From Monomorium pharaonis (Eukaryota; Arthropoda; Insecta; Hymenoptera; Formicidae), in the NCBI RefSeq assembly GCF_013373865.1, contig NC_050471.1:4625307-4689306 (forward strand): 64,000 nt of DNA, given 5' to 3'. A program made the translations under genes and the position numbers. Below, piece after piece: positions 1-13,600 of the stretch. The notes under the pieces were generated by a model, which saw only the letters and a list, made by a program, of their open reading frames with translations, was not told where the DNA came from and ran no database searches. Each line of letters begins with the position of its first letter. Within the stretch, counting starts at the first letter, position 1.

Positions 1-42
1 ATATAAATATAATCAATAATATTTAATTCTTTGTATATTATA

Positions 43-237
43 CATAGGAAAAAAAGTAATGTAGCCAATAACATATGTAATTGCGGACTGCCAACTACAT
101 AAAATACTCAATATAATATTTGCTGTTAATGCAAGTACAATGTTGATACTGCAATAGCATATATTGTTGTATTGAGTATATCTGAGTTGGCAGCCCGCAA
201 CTACATATCTTATTGGATATATTACTTTTTTTCAGTG
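43..237. mobile_element. MITE-like element with long terminal inverted repeats, TA target site
   Basis: Positions 43-115 and 165-237 are imperfect inverted repeats of about 70 bp. The left arm reads CATAGGAAAAAAAGTAAT and the right arm, reversed, reads CACTGAAAAAAAGTAAT. The shared arms continue through a stretch like GCGGACTGCCAACT and ACTCAATA. TA dinucleotides flank both ends (41-42 and 238-239), as expected for a Tc1/mariner-type TA duplication. The element is about 195 bp and has no coding capacity. Confidence 0.8.
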
Positions 238-1146
238 TATAAATATCAATTATATATATTTACTTGCTTTTCTCAAAAATTTGTATTGAATACAAATTTC
301 TAAATTTACTTTTAGATGTTGCTTCGCGTTCTAAATAGCGTTACATTGAAATGCATTGAACGAAAGTAGAAACATATTCTAACTTAATAAATTACTGCTA
401 ATTAAAGACAAAGATATTTATACCTTTAAGGTTGAAAAGTACAAATATGGATATGCGGTATTCCGATTATAAAATCTGCCGAATTAAAATTAATCTAAAC
501 AATGTACGCCAATCGAATTACCAATTCATGATTGGAATTTGCATTCGGCAAGGTGTGCCTTGCTGCACAAATGGGATTGAAATATATAAAAAAAACAAAT
601 ATTTGCAGCTCTCAGAGGTTTGTACCTAAATGAGGATATTTGTTTTCTGTTGTATTGTGTTGCGAACTCTACCAAGTTTATTTTTATCATGGTAAAACAT
701 ATGTACACGTAGTATGTGCTTACACATAAATATGCTTTTACATAAAATTGGAAATGCAGCAGTAACTTTGTTAAAGTAAACTCGTGCCACAATGTCGGCA
801 GGAAAAACCTAGTAATAACGATATCATAAATCCATGATAAAATAGCTTATTGACGGCGGAAAAAAGCTACGCCGAGAACCGCCACGGTCAATACTCGAAT
901 GCTGAATATCGACGAGTCGCGTCCGATATCTTTGGTACCGAAGAGCGGAGGCATTCTCATTCAACAGAGATATCCTTAGTTACGTCGCGTGACTGCATCC
1001 CGCTTAAACAGACGCTCTACGGTGAATCACGTACGTGGTGGCTACGCAATGTGTCTCCCGGGACGCAGGAAGTCTCGTTAGCATTGGCAAACCGGCCAGT
1101 CACTCGCGGACGGCAACGCTACTGTACACACCACACATACACATAC

Positions 1147-1147
<1 letters not shown>

Positions 1148-1199
<52 letters not shown>
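1148..1199 (+). repeat. (AC)26 microsatellite
   Basis: An uninterrupted AC dinucleotide array lies inside the probable phosphodiesterase intron. Confidence 0.97.
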
Positions 1200-1202
<3 letters not shown>

Positions 1203-3501
1203 GTCATAGTGTCTGTCGCGACGACGGAGGATTGGGAGATACGAAGGACTTGATATCTAATCGGACACGTACGTGAAATTAGTCCCACCGGTTCGAGACG
1301 CAAATTGGCGCAGAAGTTGGTGCCGAACGTCGGGGCCTCTGATTGAAAAAGTAGTCAGAGCTGTCCTTGTGGTTGTCGAGGAGATATTCTTCGAAGAACA
1401 ATCGGAAATCGTATTAAAGTCAATGACGACTAATTTTCTTAACCAACCAAAATTACCTCGAAACTGTGTCATTTCATTGATATTTTATTGATAGGTTTCA
1501 TTTATATGAATTTTTATTTTAAACGTGACCAATTTTTTATATCGATTCTTTTTGCTGATAATGCATTTATTGATGACGCACATTAAAGTCGTCGTAACAC
1601 AAATTGACATAAGGTGTATGCTTAATATAAATGTATAAACGAATTAACGGTTCGTATCTCTACTTGAATGTTATTTTTGTAATAAGTTCTTTACACTCTT
1701 TTAAAATGCAGTATCATTATTAAATTTAACAATCAAATTAAATTGAGATATTATTTCCAGCTTTAACCTACGTTTGCGTCCAATAAATATCAGTTTATAG
1801 AACTGAAAAATATATTTGATAATTGATAATATTGAAAATATTAAGAATCAAAATCTCTCTCTTTCTGTCTCTAATATACTTTGACCGAAAAAATAATACT
1901 TTTTGCTTCTTATGTGATAAGCGAATTAATCTACGAAATTCTCAATAAACTTCACTGAGCTGTTTAGCAAATATAGATTTGTCAAATATATATTTTATCA
2001 TTCAGATCTTTATATTACAGATTTATCAGATATTTACGTTTTTTTACTCTAAGTATAGTCGAATTTAATTCGCTATAAGTATGAATATATATATTTTTTA
2101 GTTGTTTAGAAACATGTCGTGTGTGCAACCGACAATCTTTTAAACGATCAACGAGACTACACTCAACAATAATAAAAATATTGATCAATAATAATTAACA
2201 ATGGAAATCTGACATGACAACTGACACGTATCTCTAATGAAGCAGATTGGAAAGTGTTCAGATCGAGTCACAATCATGGTGTGATATCACCCGTAGAATC
2301 ATTCTAAAAATATTCGAACATACTCGATGGACAAAGCAAAACTCGTTAAGTCGATAACGGCGGAGGAGAGATACATTTTCCATTCGCAGGATAGATCCTT
2401 TCTCGTCGAATCGCAGCATGGGAGGGGGGGGGGAGGCTGCCTGCCTCCTTTGAAAGGTAAATGGTAGCGGACGCGGTTGAATGAGAGTGACGCTTTCGGA
2501 ATTATGTGGCGAATCGTCGCGCCGCCGTCGCGCGTTGCGGTCCGCGGAATAAACGTAAAAACGCTCTCGCGCGCGCGCGCGCGCGAGGCGGACGAGGCGA
2601 GGAGTTCGCAAAAAAGCGCGCTCTCCGCAAACAACCGAATCGTCGGTGCCGCGGAGATTGAAAAATATCGCGTGAAAAGCGCACAGACGTCGATTTTAAA
2701 TTGCTGCCGAGGGCCTTTTGCCGAAGGTGCAGGAATCACGGCTGCCATTCAAGGGAGGCACGAACGAATTGGACCGGAGCTACAATGGATCGCTGATTGG
2801 TCAGTTTTGCCGCTGACGCTCTTAAACGACTCGTAATTTGTAATCGCATTATCCGTCCGACATCGGGAACGATCGATCGATCCATTTCCTCCTCTTCCCC
2901 GCGTCTCGCTCCTTCCCGTCCCGTCTCTCGCCGCCCTTTACCCTCCCTCTCCTCCTCCTCCTCCTCCTCGGATGCCCGTCCGTTTACCGTTTGCCGCGAC
3001 ATCGTCCCGTCTCTGTGGGAATGCCCGGGATCGAGAAGCCCACTCGGACCGTTTGCGAAACGGCACCGGCACCGGGATTATATCTGTCCACGGAAAATCG
3101 GATTTCTATCTCGGAACCTGGGCAATCCTCCCCCTCCTCCGCGTCGCCCTTCCCGTGCCCCTTCGTATCTCCACGCGCTCTTTTTATCCGGGCACACATA
3201 AGGACGTACAAGATTTTCCGAGAATTCTTCTCCGGAAATCCCCGGGGAGCGCGTCCGCGGTGCGATCGAGCGAGCATCGAGAACAGGGGATGGTGGAAAG
3301 CGGGGGACAAAGGGGCGACGGGAGGATCGAAGAAAATTATTGCTGGTTATCAGAGTCGCGACCAACGAGCCGTGCTTGCTACATTTTCCGATTGTTATTA
3401 CCCTACTGGTCATTTCATCGCTTTGAAGAGGACGGCTATTTTGCTTCTACGCTCGTTGATCCGCATTAAGAGCTTTCCGAGAAGAAAGGATAGAGAAGTG
3501 A

Positions 3502-3530
3502 AAGAGAGAGAAAGAGAGAGAGAGAGAGAG
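3502..3530 (+). repeat. (GA)n microsatellite, one interruption
   Basis: AAGAGAGAG is followed by an AAAGAGAG interruption and then a pure AG run. Confidence 0.9.
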
Positions 3531-4162
3531 TTTTAAGAGTCTCCTGAGAGCTCGTGGAATATCGTGCATGGCTATCGGACAAAGAATATCGGCTGGTTTA
3601 TTGAAGCCCGTCACACGATACGTTATTACCCGATTGCGAACGGTCTTCTAATGTTTCGACTTTATTCTCACCTAACAACTTCTGGAAACGTTCAGAAACT
3701 TTCAGAAAGATTACTCGAAACTCCGCCAATCGGTCGGAGATTGCTTGGACAAATTGCTACTCTGGCAAACTGACGCAACTTTGGAAACGCGTGAATAACG
3801 CGGGAGTAACGACAAATTAAAAGTAGCATTCTTTTACATCAATACGGTATGAGAGACCACCAGATATACCGGACCCGTCACATTCAGCCGGTCGAAATGC
3901 ACAATGGGGATTCCGCTCGCCCATAGCGAAACCCGACGAATAATTTCTGACTTTTGGCCATAGGGAATAAAAAATTTACGCGGGGTTTTATTGCGCACGT
4001 AGTTCGAAGGTACACTGAAAAATAATGTCACTCTTCATACGCGAGCCAGCCGGCGGTGGGTGGTTATGCATCGCGGGATAACAGGGTTGCCTTTTCGAAC
4101 GTGCCACGTAGGTGAATGCGCCGATAGTGTCGTGGATGAACGCGACGGCGCGGCGCGGTCCA

Positions 4163-4164
<2 letters not shown>

Positions 4165-4195
<31 letters not shown>
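4165..4195 (+). repeat. (CT)n microsatellite
   Basis: A pure CT run of about 31 bases in a CpG-rich block. Confidence 0.95.
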
Positions 4196-4198
<3 letters not shown>

Positions 4199-4464
4199 GG
4201 TTGCATTCGCCGGTTAATACTATCGGGATCAATGGCGGTGGCGTGCAACGGTTTACGTATACGGACGGGGGTCTCCTCTCGCGGGCCCATGTATGGAATA
4301 CCAAGTCCCTCCATAATTTATCGTCGGTCGTGCCATCTCGGTCGCGTGAAGGATCTCCCTCGCGTATGTCGAACTCGTTCTACTACACGCCCCGCGGCGT
4401 AATCGATAACCGATAACCCCGGGAACCGCGATATTCGATAGGTCCCGGCTCGGAAGATTTCCGT

Positions 4465-4496
4465 TCGCTCGCTCGCTCGCTCGCTCGCTCGCTCGC
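4465..4496 (+). repeat. (TCGC)8 tetranucleotide repeat
   Basis: Eight perfect TCGC units. A related CTCG repeat occurs near 45648-45664. Confidence 0.95.
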
Positions 4497-7400
4497 GCCG
4501 ATACCGGAGCCACCATCGCGCGACCATGGCTTTCGCGGAGCGGGCGCGCCGAATTAATTGCCTCGCTGATCGAAGAGGATAAATTTGCGATCGGCCTCCT
4601 CTTGCTCCTCCCCTACCCCCCCTCCCCCTCCTCCTCACACCCCTCGGCTCGTTGGATCTCGCAACGATCTCCGATACCCCGGGCGTAATGGGCATTACCT
4701 ACGATTTGTCATCGCGCTTTATGGTGCGGATCGAATGAGGGAGAGAGAGTAGGGAGAGATACGGTGCAATACGTCGAAAACGGAAATCCCGGAGAAATTG
4801 TATTCGTCGGGAATAGAAGGGCGGAGGAGAGAGGGAGGATCGCACTCACTCTCGCGCGATTTGCATTCGAATCTTCGATGGAAATTATACAATTTGCCCC
4901 GTCTTCCGCGGGGATATCCGGTTAGCTACCATTATAAATTTCCGCTTTAGAGTCTCCTAAAGCTGAATTCGCCGATGTGCGCCGTCGCGCGAGCGCCGGC
5001 TGATAAGCCGGCGCGAATAATGAAGCGAAACGTGATCAAGAGAATCGAAAATCGCGATGTGTCAGCTGTCAGTCCGGCGAACGTGTCTAGTCGCGCGCGG
5101 TATAATTTATAAGCGTGCGAACGACGAGGTACGAGAATGATGACGACAAAACAGGCCCGCCCGATAAATCATACATCCCATTGAAGCCCGATCAGCGGGA
5201 TTTTATTCGCCTCGTGCGCTCTATGGGAATTTATTTCATTAAAATTTATCTTCCCGACGATCACATCCCCCGGCTCGCGTCCGTCGCTTTAATACGACAC
5301 AGCCGAGCAGCGCAAAATGCGTTTTATGCGCGATCTTTTCATTGCTCGCGCAATTGTCGACGTATATCGTATATCTTATTCTTGCGAGATAAAAAAAAAA
5401 GAAGAGCGAGAAAAGCGGGGAGAGGGGCGAGGCACACATATCTCTCGCGTCGCGCGCGGCGGTGAGTGGAGACGAGGGCAAAATGCCGTCGCTTTAAATT
5501 CTTCCCGCCAGCTTCTCCCCGAGTTTTCCGCGCTTTTTTGCCAAACAATAAACTGCGCGAGACTGAGTAATACCCTTTACATGGGTACACCCTTCAATTA
5601 CTCAACTTGTCGCGTGACGCGCGAGATACGCGGAGGATGTTTTATGTGTGCATATTTACCCGGTGATACACTTGCCATAATTCTACGATGTCTGGCGAGC
5701 TCGACGGCTGCAGGGCGGTAGTCGCGAAAATTCTCTCCCCGTGTATACCCGATGTAGCGCGATATTACAGCTGTAGGTGTAAACTGCTGATGTTGTACAC
5801 GACGCGACACCGCTAAGTCAGTCTGTCAATTTATCAATCAGAGGGGCATCCGAGGGCTTAAACTGTGCGCGTGCACGGGGAGGGGAGGTGGGAAGAGCTC
5901 GGTTTTCATTTTTAACGGTGTAACGTTATTGGACAGTGGGATATTTCGCGAAAAGTAAGATATCTAATGGCGCGAGGGAGACTCGTGACTTTCGATATTA
6001 ATCCGGGGGAAAGTTTGCGAAACGTATTTTCCAATAAGCGCGATCGCGTGCGAGAGCGATCTGACGAGACGCCGTTTTTTCCAGATCGGATGGAAGTTCG
6101 TATCGAATATTCGTATGCCGAACGAAGTTCCGTGTAAAACAAGCCGATGCCGCGGCGCTGATTAAAAATCTATTTGGTAATTTATTGAACGCACAAAGAA
6201 CAACTACCGCTCTCTCTCTCTCTCTCTTCTCCACATCCCCTTTTCCGTATTATTTGCACCGCTTGTTCGATGCGAGTTTCTTCGTGCGAATAATATTATA
6301 CATTCCCGAGAAAAAAATATCTCAACTCTATTAGCATTATATATTTAATTTTAACGATGTTTTCTCTACGGTGATTTTTTGTTAACTCACTTAATTATGG
6401 TGGTCTTTGTATAGGACGAATTTGATCGATATTAACTTGTCAATCGCTCCATGAAGAAAAGTTTATAATTATACGAAGAAATAATAATACTGTACATCAT
6501 TTTACAACATTTGGAAAAAGATACAAACTGTGCTTTATATTTATTCGCACGTCACAATCGTTGAAAAATGTAAAATGTAATTTTTATTAATCAATTCAAT
6601 ATTGTAAAGTGCTTATTTTTTGATCTATTTTATCTTTCAAATACGTGTCAAATACTTTTCAAACAAAAGCCAAATTGCCAAACATAATTCTAGTCAACAA
6701 CTCGTGACGTATGGATATTTATAAGTGCACGAATACCACATGCGCTTCAAAATGCGTAATTTTATATGTTAGAGCGTACACTATACCCGACATCGAACGT
6801 ACGGCGCATTTTCCACGATTAAACGCTCGTTTATTCAATCAATTTTCATGTTAAAACTCGTGTCCACAGGTTTATCGGTGACCGACTTCATTAGAAAGAG
6901 CTTAATTTACTTGCGCGCGTCATAATGGCGGGCGACTCGATGCCCGAGACGTCGTTCTGAGACCCGCGTGATCGTTCATTTTCATCGATCCAAGAAAATT
7001 GATGGGACGTAAAAATTTTTTTACCCCCCTATATCATGTTTTTATATGCAATCTGCATGGGACACGGGCTCGCACGTACACATACGCGCGGTTCAACGGG
7101 CATGAAAAATTTTAACGCGTCCTTTATGCCGCCCGGCCGCCGGCAAGCCCGATATTCTCGTTTTGAAATCAAATTACATACAAAGACAGTTTCACAGAAT
7201 ATTTTTGTTCCGCTTAATTTAGTTCTGCATTGAAGAGTTCAACGGCGCCGAAAATCGATACATCGGTTGATAAAATAACGCGACACTTACGTTAAAAAAT
7301 GAAAATTCCATTATCCCAGGGACAGACTGTCCGAGTAGGAATCGATCCGGGTTGAATTAGTCCTCGATTTTCGCTCGCTGTCGCCCTCATCATCGACGTC

Positions 7401-7640
7401 AGATCTCGCTGTCTATGCTGGCGCGTCAGACCTACCTGCCTGCCTCTATCATTTCCGCGGCACTTCCTTACTCGACAAAAATCCATAAAATCGTTTACCG
7501 ATACGGCGCGACGCCGGGAATTATTTATTATCCGTCGTCGTATATTATCGGCGACGAAAGAGAGCGCGGCGCAACAAGAAAGAAAGTAATGCGCGAGTCC
7601 GACGCGCGCAGTGTAATAGCAAAGCTCGCCAATAATATCG

Positions 7641-7669
<29 letters not shown>
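7641..7669 (+). repeat. (TA)n microsatellite just 3' of exon 5 donor
   Basis: A pure TA run lies 26 bases beyond the 3' boundary of exon 5 of the phosphodiesterase gene, at the start of its intron on the minus strand. Confidence 0.95.
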
Positions 7670-7671
<2 letters not shown>

Positions 7672-7694
7672 TACATAGAGTAACGGAGACTTAC

Positions 7695-10600
7695 CGTTTC
7701 CTTCTTCTTCCGCGCATTCTCGAGGACCGACTGGAACCAGGCCCATTGGCCGAAGGGATCCTGCGTGTTATCGACCGTGCTGCTCCCGACGCGATGCAGC
7801 ATACGGCTGTCGACCGGGTTCAGCCACAAATTCGTATTAAGGAAGACGATCCGATATTTTTTCGAGCGCTGCTCGATCGTGTAGTAGCCGGCTGCAACAA
7901 ATTTTGAATAGTGCCGTGGCGCGGTAAAGCCCAGGCGAATTTATGCCCGCCAATAAGCTTACTTTGTGCCGTAACATTTTCAGAAGGAGAGGGCATCCAT
8001 AAATGTTGCATCGACCCGTTGCGCGTTTCGAATCAAAGAGCGACGCAAAACCTCGTTCGCCGATCATTTATGCGCTCTCCCGGGACCGTAAGATGCCTCT
8101 TTCTGAATTTTAATACGTTACGGTACAACGATAAGTGCACAATATAGTGCAAAGGTTGGCCGAAAGGTTAACCGATTGCATGGTATATCGTTACTTTGAG
8201 ACAGGCATGATATACAATAATTACCACCTTTTTCATTCGCAAAAAAAAAAACAGTATTGAATTAGGTCTCGAAATTAGTATATTTTATTTTTGATCTTCG
8301 TGTGATTGAATTTCCTTTAAAGAATTTAATAATCTTAATATTAACAAAATATTATTTATACTTTTTATATTTCAATATTGTGATAGTCAAGAACACGATA
8401 TGATTGTTTGGATAATGATAAAAATTAAAAAAATTCTAATTCTCGAAGATATCGTTATTTTATATTTATTTCTCTCAAATCGTGAAAATTAATATTGAAT
8501 AATAAGCACATCTTTTTCAATGAAAATAATATAATTTTATTCAAACAATATTTAACGTTTCAAAAATAAGATACTCTCGAAACAAGAATATTCTTTTTTT
8601 GTCCGTTTATTTTATATTTCGTATCGTTTACGTTTGAGAATGACGTCATTTGTTTGCTTACCCTTTACAAAAGTGTCCACCGCTTCCGGCGGTAGCCAAT
8701 TCTGCCAGACGGAAGCGAGCTGCGTGTAATTCAGGCCTATGTCTTCGTGTCCGAGCGCGGGGAACACAAAGTGTCCTTTGAACGTGCGGTGCAACAGCTC
8801 GGTCAAATTCCGCAAACAGTGCAAACGCAGTTCGGCGTTCATGCCGGTGTTGCGCGTCAGCGCATCACTGCAACAAGTAGTTACAGCCTCGTTAGTCCTA
8901 GTTACATAGAACGCTCGGGGATTACGGCGCGCGAGCGCCGGTGATTATCGCCGATAAATACAGCGAGGAAGAGGAAATGTTGCCGGATAAGGACGCGTCT
9001 CATCGCGACGCATCGCGTCGCGTCGCGCCGCGTCGCGCCGCGCCGCGCCCCGTCTCGACGCGCGAGAGATGAGGCGCAATGCGACACGGCGACGAAATCA
9101 GACGTGTGAAGTTGTCACTCGAGCGGAACGCTGATAATTGTTACGTCAACGATAACTGATTAAGCACCGACGTCCCGATAATAGGGAGAGAAAACCGAAG
9201 CAACAAAACGTAAGCGGCGTGTAGGTTTTGAAAAGGAGGAAGTTTATAAATATAGAATTTGCGAGAGAAAAAAACAAAGTTTTTAAATTATTTTTTTTTT
9301 CTCAAAAAGTGTAATTTTACAAATTTGTATCTTTATCCGCTCCGAGATACTGCATCATTTACTAATTGAAAAAGCGGAAAGCTCGAGGTAATTCACATTT
9401 ACCTCCAAATAGAATGATTACGTATACAGGATTAATATGAACGGAATTTAGTTTGAAATCGGAGCGTGCGGGCGCAATATGTCGAAAGTTATTAACATTA
9501 ATGCGCGACGAATTCGAAATTCATGATATTTCAAAACTTTTCGGAAATAGACATTTCACATTATATCAATATTTTAACGTTTACTGTTTGCATTCGGTTA
9601 CATTCCTATTACTCGCGATAATAATTAATAATCGCAATGTTGCGATTATTAAGTGGAAAAAGTCATCGGTCGTGGACGTAATATTTATGCTGGTCACCGG
9701 CACCGTGCTCTCCTCGCTTCCGGTAATTAATTGGAGAAGTCGTGCGCCTCCAACTAGTAAATCGTTCGTAAAGTAAATTTATTTAACGTTAATATATTCA
9801 ACACATAATAATCGCGTTATTAACTGAATTAACAAGTTGCCGTTTCCCAAACTGGATCTTGTTTATAATTTTATTGATAATAAATGAGATCTCATGAATA
9901 AATTACAATACGTTAATGATTCATTTAACAATAACAATCGTTATTAACGGTAGCAGGTCATACATCGTTTGACTATTATAAAAGCGCTGAAAATTTTCAT
10001 AAATTTCAAATATGTAACATACAAATTAGTAATAATGACAATAACGATAATGATTTGCAATGGAAACGGTAACAATAATATTACCAAAAATAATTAGGTA
10101 AAAAAGGAATCTCGTAAATAACAATAATGATAAAATAATAAAACATTGTATTTCGATATGGAAACCGTAGCAGAATAGATATTAATACGAATTATTGGTT
10201 AATAAATAGCCTATTACGTCATATTTTAATCATAATATGCGATTATGCGTATTTATGAAAAAAGAACTTAAAAAATAGCAGATTAACGTTCCATGAAATT
10301 CTATTCGGACAATGATACGTGTATCGAAACACGTATTCGAACCACATTAAGCGACGATTATACAACACAGAGTTCGACGTACCCCGTCCACAGGACGAAC
10401 TCGATATCGCCGTGCATCGATCTCATCGCCCGTGCCGCCGATTCGATCAGAGCCCAGGGCGAATCGCAGCTGTAGTCGCCAAACTTGCCCGCCAGTTTTC
10501 TGTCGAGCCTCATACGTCCGCCATCGAGGATGTTTCTCGTGTTCCAACACGCTGAAACACGGAGCGTAAATGGGATTCGCGCACGGGAAACCATTTTGGG

Positions 10601-13600
10601 GAAGCGACAAATAGGGGAATTACGGGGGGGTTGCGGAGAGAAAAAAAGAAACGGTGATGATCGTGGGAACTTGCGAAATAAAAATGCGCATCCACGTGAC
10701 GGTGAACGACCAGGATCGCGCTTTTGTGCCTCGCTAACGTTCGTACGACACGAGGCCCAAGACCTGAAGGTGGGGCGGATAAACGTGAGGGTAGGTCAGG
10801 GATAATTCAAACCACCGTTATTTCGTGCGGGTCTCGTGCCAGCCGAGCACGCTAGGTTCCTTAGAATGATCGGTAAATACCTGCGTGCGCGCAAGTAGAC
10901 CGGTAAATAACAGTTTTATCGTCCTATTAGAGAAATGATAATAATTCACTCATGCGATTGCCGAAAAATGAAATGTATAACAACTCGGAGGGCGTGTGTA
11001 TATTACAGTTCGGCTTGGTGCCAGGCGTCGTCGGAAAAACAATTGGAAAAAATCCCATGCAAAACTTATTAAAAGAAAAAACATCCTATCCAACGGAAAA
11101 GTTTCGGAAATTCTGAAGTTTCGCGAAAATTTTTACGAATTACTAATAAGTTTTGAGGGAAATTTTCGTGAAACGCTCGGGAAAGTTTATACCCCGGGGC
11201 ATCTGGCAACACCGATACCAGATTGGCTAACACCAAGGGTCAGATTTCCGCAACGGGAGGTCGATCACGTGCATTTTCTCCAGGAGACCGAGGAAAAAAG
11301 TGAAAAGTGAAAATTTTCACACGAATTTCGCAAAATCGTGGTCACGTAAGCTTCCGAGGCGAAACGATGAAATTTGATGAGATTCGCGTGAGTGATCGAA
11401 CGAGATACGAAAAACTGGATGAGATAAAAGAAAAAGCTCGCTAACAATTACGCGATCGATCCCTCGACTATGGCGCGTAACTCTTGCCATATTGAGTAAG
11501 AATCATCGTCGTCGGGCACATGCAAAATTGCTTTTCTTGAAAATTACGCTACCACACAATTTAAGAAAAAAATCCTAAAAACATTCCAATTTATCTCCTA
11601 TTATTTTATTTCCCTCCGACTTTTTCGCTTTGCAAAAAAAAAACTGTAAGGATCAAACACATTTCACTTACTGGGACCGGCGTTTCCTTGCGCAGTGTAT
11701 TTCGGATCGTAATGAATATCGGTGATATGCCAGAAATATCCTGCAAAACAGAAAAGTTTATTATGTGAGACGTCGGAGCATAAAAAGCGTCTTCAAACAA
11801 TTACAAAATTTGCAAATATTATATTAATATGTTTTTTGGCGTTTAACGGTTGAACACTTTCTGGCTTCTGTCGAATTGCACATTTCAAAAAAGTAAAACG
11901 AACGGCACGAAATAAAAATAATCTATTTGTCAGTGCGAAACAGTGAAAAATTTCAAATACTATCACTGTTTATTAAGAGGCTTAATTTATACGTTCGAAA
12001 AGCTCGTTATTTTTATGTTCTTTTAAATAAACAGATTTTTGCTTTCCTCCCGTAAAATTTGACTACCAGTACGTATAACCTTGTCGAAATATCCCAGGGA
12101 TTAAAACCAGGATCATATCGGTGAGTCCAATTTTCGTTGCTGTAGATATGGAAAAATACATCTCACACCAATTGCTGCGCTTCCATTGTCACAAATAAAC
12201 ATAGAGACCATATTTGCGTATCTACATAGTAAAAAATGCTGCGGTGCACATAGCGAATTCGTTTGGCAGATGGAATGTTACTTTTTCGGCAGTAAACTCA
12301 TACAATCTCGCAAAATTTAGACCGATTACATCTTTTGAAACAATAATAGAAAAATGTCATAACGCAACATTAAAGAACATTATGATATTCTAAAGAACGT
12401 TACTTTTTATGTTACTATTGTGTTTACGAATATTGTATAAATATTATTGCTTGTAATATTGCAACTTTTACTTTAAAAGGAACTTTACGCTTCTTTCTTA
12501 ATGCGCTAACAAACATAGTGGTTTTTAATTGTAAAAAGTACTAGACTTTTTTTATATTTAAAAAAATTTTTAATCTTAGAAGTCTTAGAAAATTTTTAAT
12601 CTTAAAATATTTGTAATGTTATTATTCTACGCGTAAACAAGAAATTGCAGGATGAATCACAGAACTGTAACAATTGATCTCATATTCTCATCTCTTATTC
12701 TGTTGTGCGTGATGTAAAGGTAGAAAAATAAAAATGTAAATTATAAAATAAAAGTGTAAAAAAGTTTGAATAATCTGTTAAGTACTTTTTTGTTATATGA
12801 ATGTTTTTTGTTGATGCAACGACCGAATACAATTATAATTTGCAATGCACAACAGCTTTTCTTAATAGAAATAATAACTAATTAATTCATCTTATTAATT
12901 TTATTTTGCATAAATGTATTAAAACAAAAAGAATTAATATTTAAAAATATGTTTTACATTTTATGTCAAAATATGTCAGGGTGAAGTATAAAATATCTCG
13001 TAAATTGTTTTTTTTTTTTTCTAGCTATTTTATTTCCTGTGACTTTATGCAAAATATATATTTGAAAATAAATTTAGATGAAAAAGCAAAAGGGTTTTAT
13101 TTTGTAATATTTATATTTAAAAGATTGGCTACATTATTTCGGTGCTTTAACAAAATGGTTATGTTAACGAAAAAGTTGTATCTTTATAAATCGAATATGA
13201 CGGTCATAGAGTTGAAGAGCATCTTTTGTATCGAGAGGCTCTAACCTGTAGCAGCAACGCTGCGAATCTGCCGTTATATGCTCGACTTATTATATAACGC
13301 TGGGAAGTTTTTCTCTTGAGAAAGCTTGCGCCGCGGGGTGGATTTTCAGGCGGCGCGTAAACGATAGCCAGATTGCGCCCGAAGGCAATCGGATGAAACT
13401 ATACGCCACATAATTTCTCCTTATACGTAAAAAAATTGCGTTTACCGGTGCACGTCGAGGAAGACGTGTGAGCGCGTCTCACGTGTGCTAGTGGTTCGAG
13501 GTATTACAGTATCATCATCACCACCATCACTACGAGATTACTCCGAATTCAGATAATAGCGCAAAATCACTGAACATGCGGTACTTACCTATTTTCCCTT

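Larger units (their letters stand above)
238..7694. other. Long non-coding tract, probably intron 5 of the phosphodiesterase gene
   Basis: No exon encoding the expected C-terminal motifs (GHxPPG, GHxH) was found on the minus strand here. The tract alternates AT-rich DNA (238-2250, 6250-6850) with CpG-rich DNA (about 2400-6200 and 6900-7690). It carries CA, GA, TC, TCGC and TA microsatellites. The ORFs seen are simple-sequence or CpG-driven, with no recognisable domain. A short segment at 1305-1336 faintly resembles a retroelement primer-binding region, but no LTR or gag/pol was seen. Confidence 0.5.

Noticed and set aside
850..1209. 119-aa plus-strand ORF ending in Thr-His repeats
   Set aside because: The end is translation of the CA microsatellite, and the rest shows no domain and sits in a probable intron.
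2299..3536. Several overlapping ORFs of 110-180 aa on both strands
   Set aside because: CpG-rich DNA lacks stops in many frames; products are Arg/Ser/Pro-rich with no family resemblance and no splice context.
4010..4030. TACACTGAAAAATAATGT resembling a MITE terminus
   Set aside because: No inverted partner found nearby; may be a solo remnant or chance.
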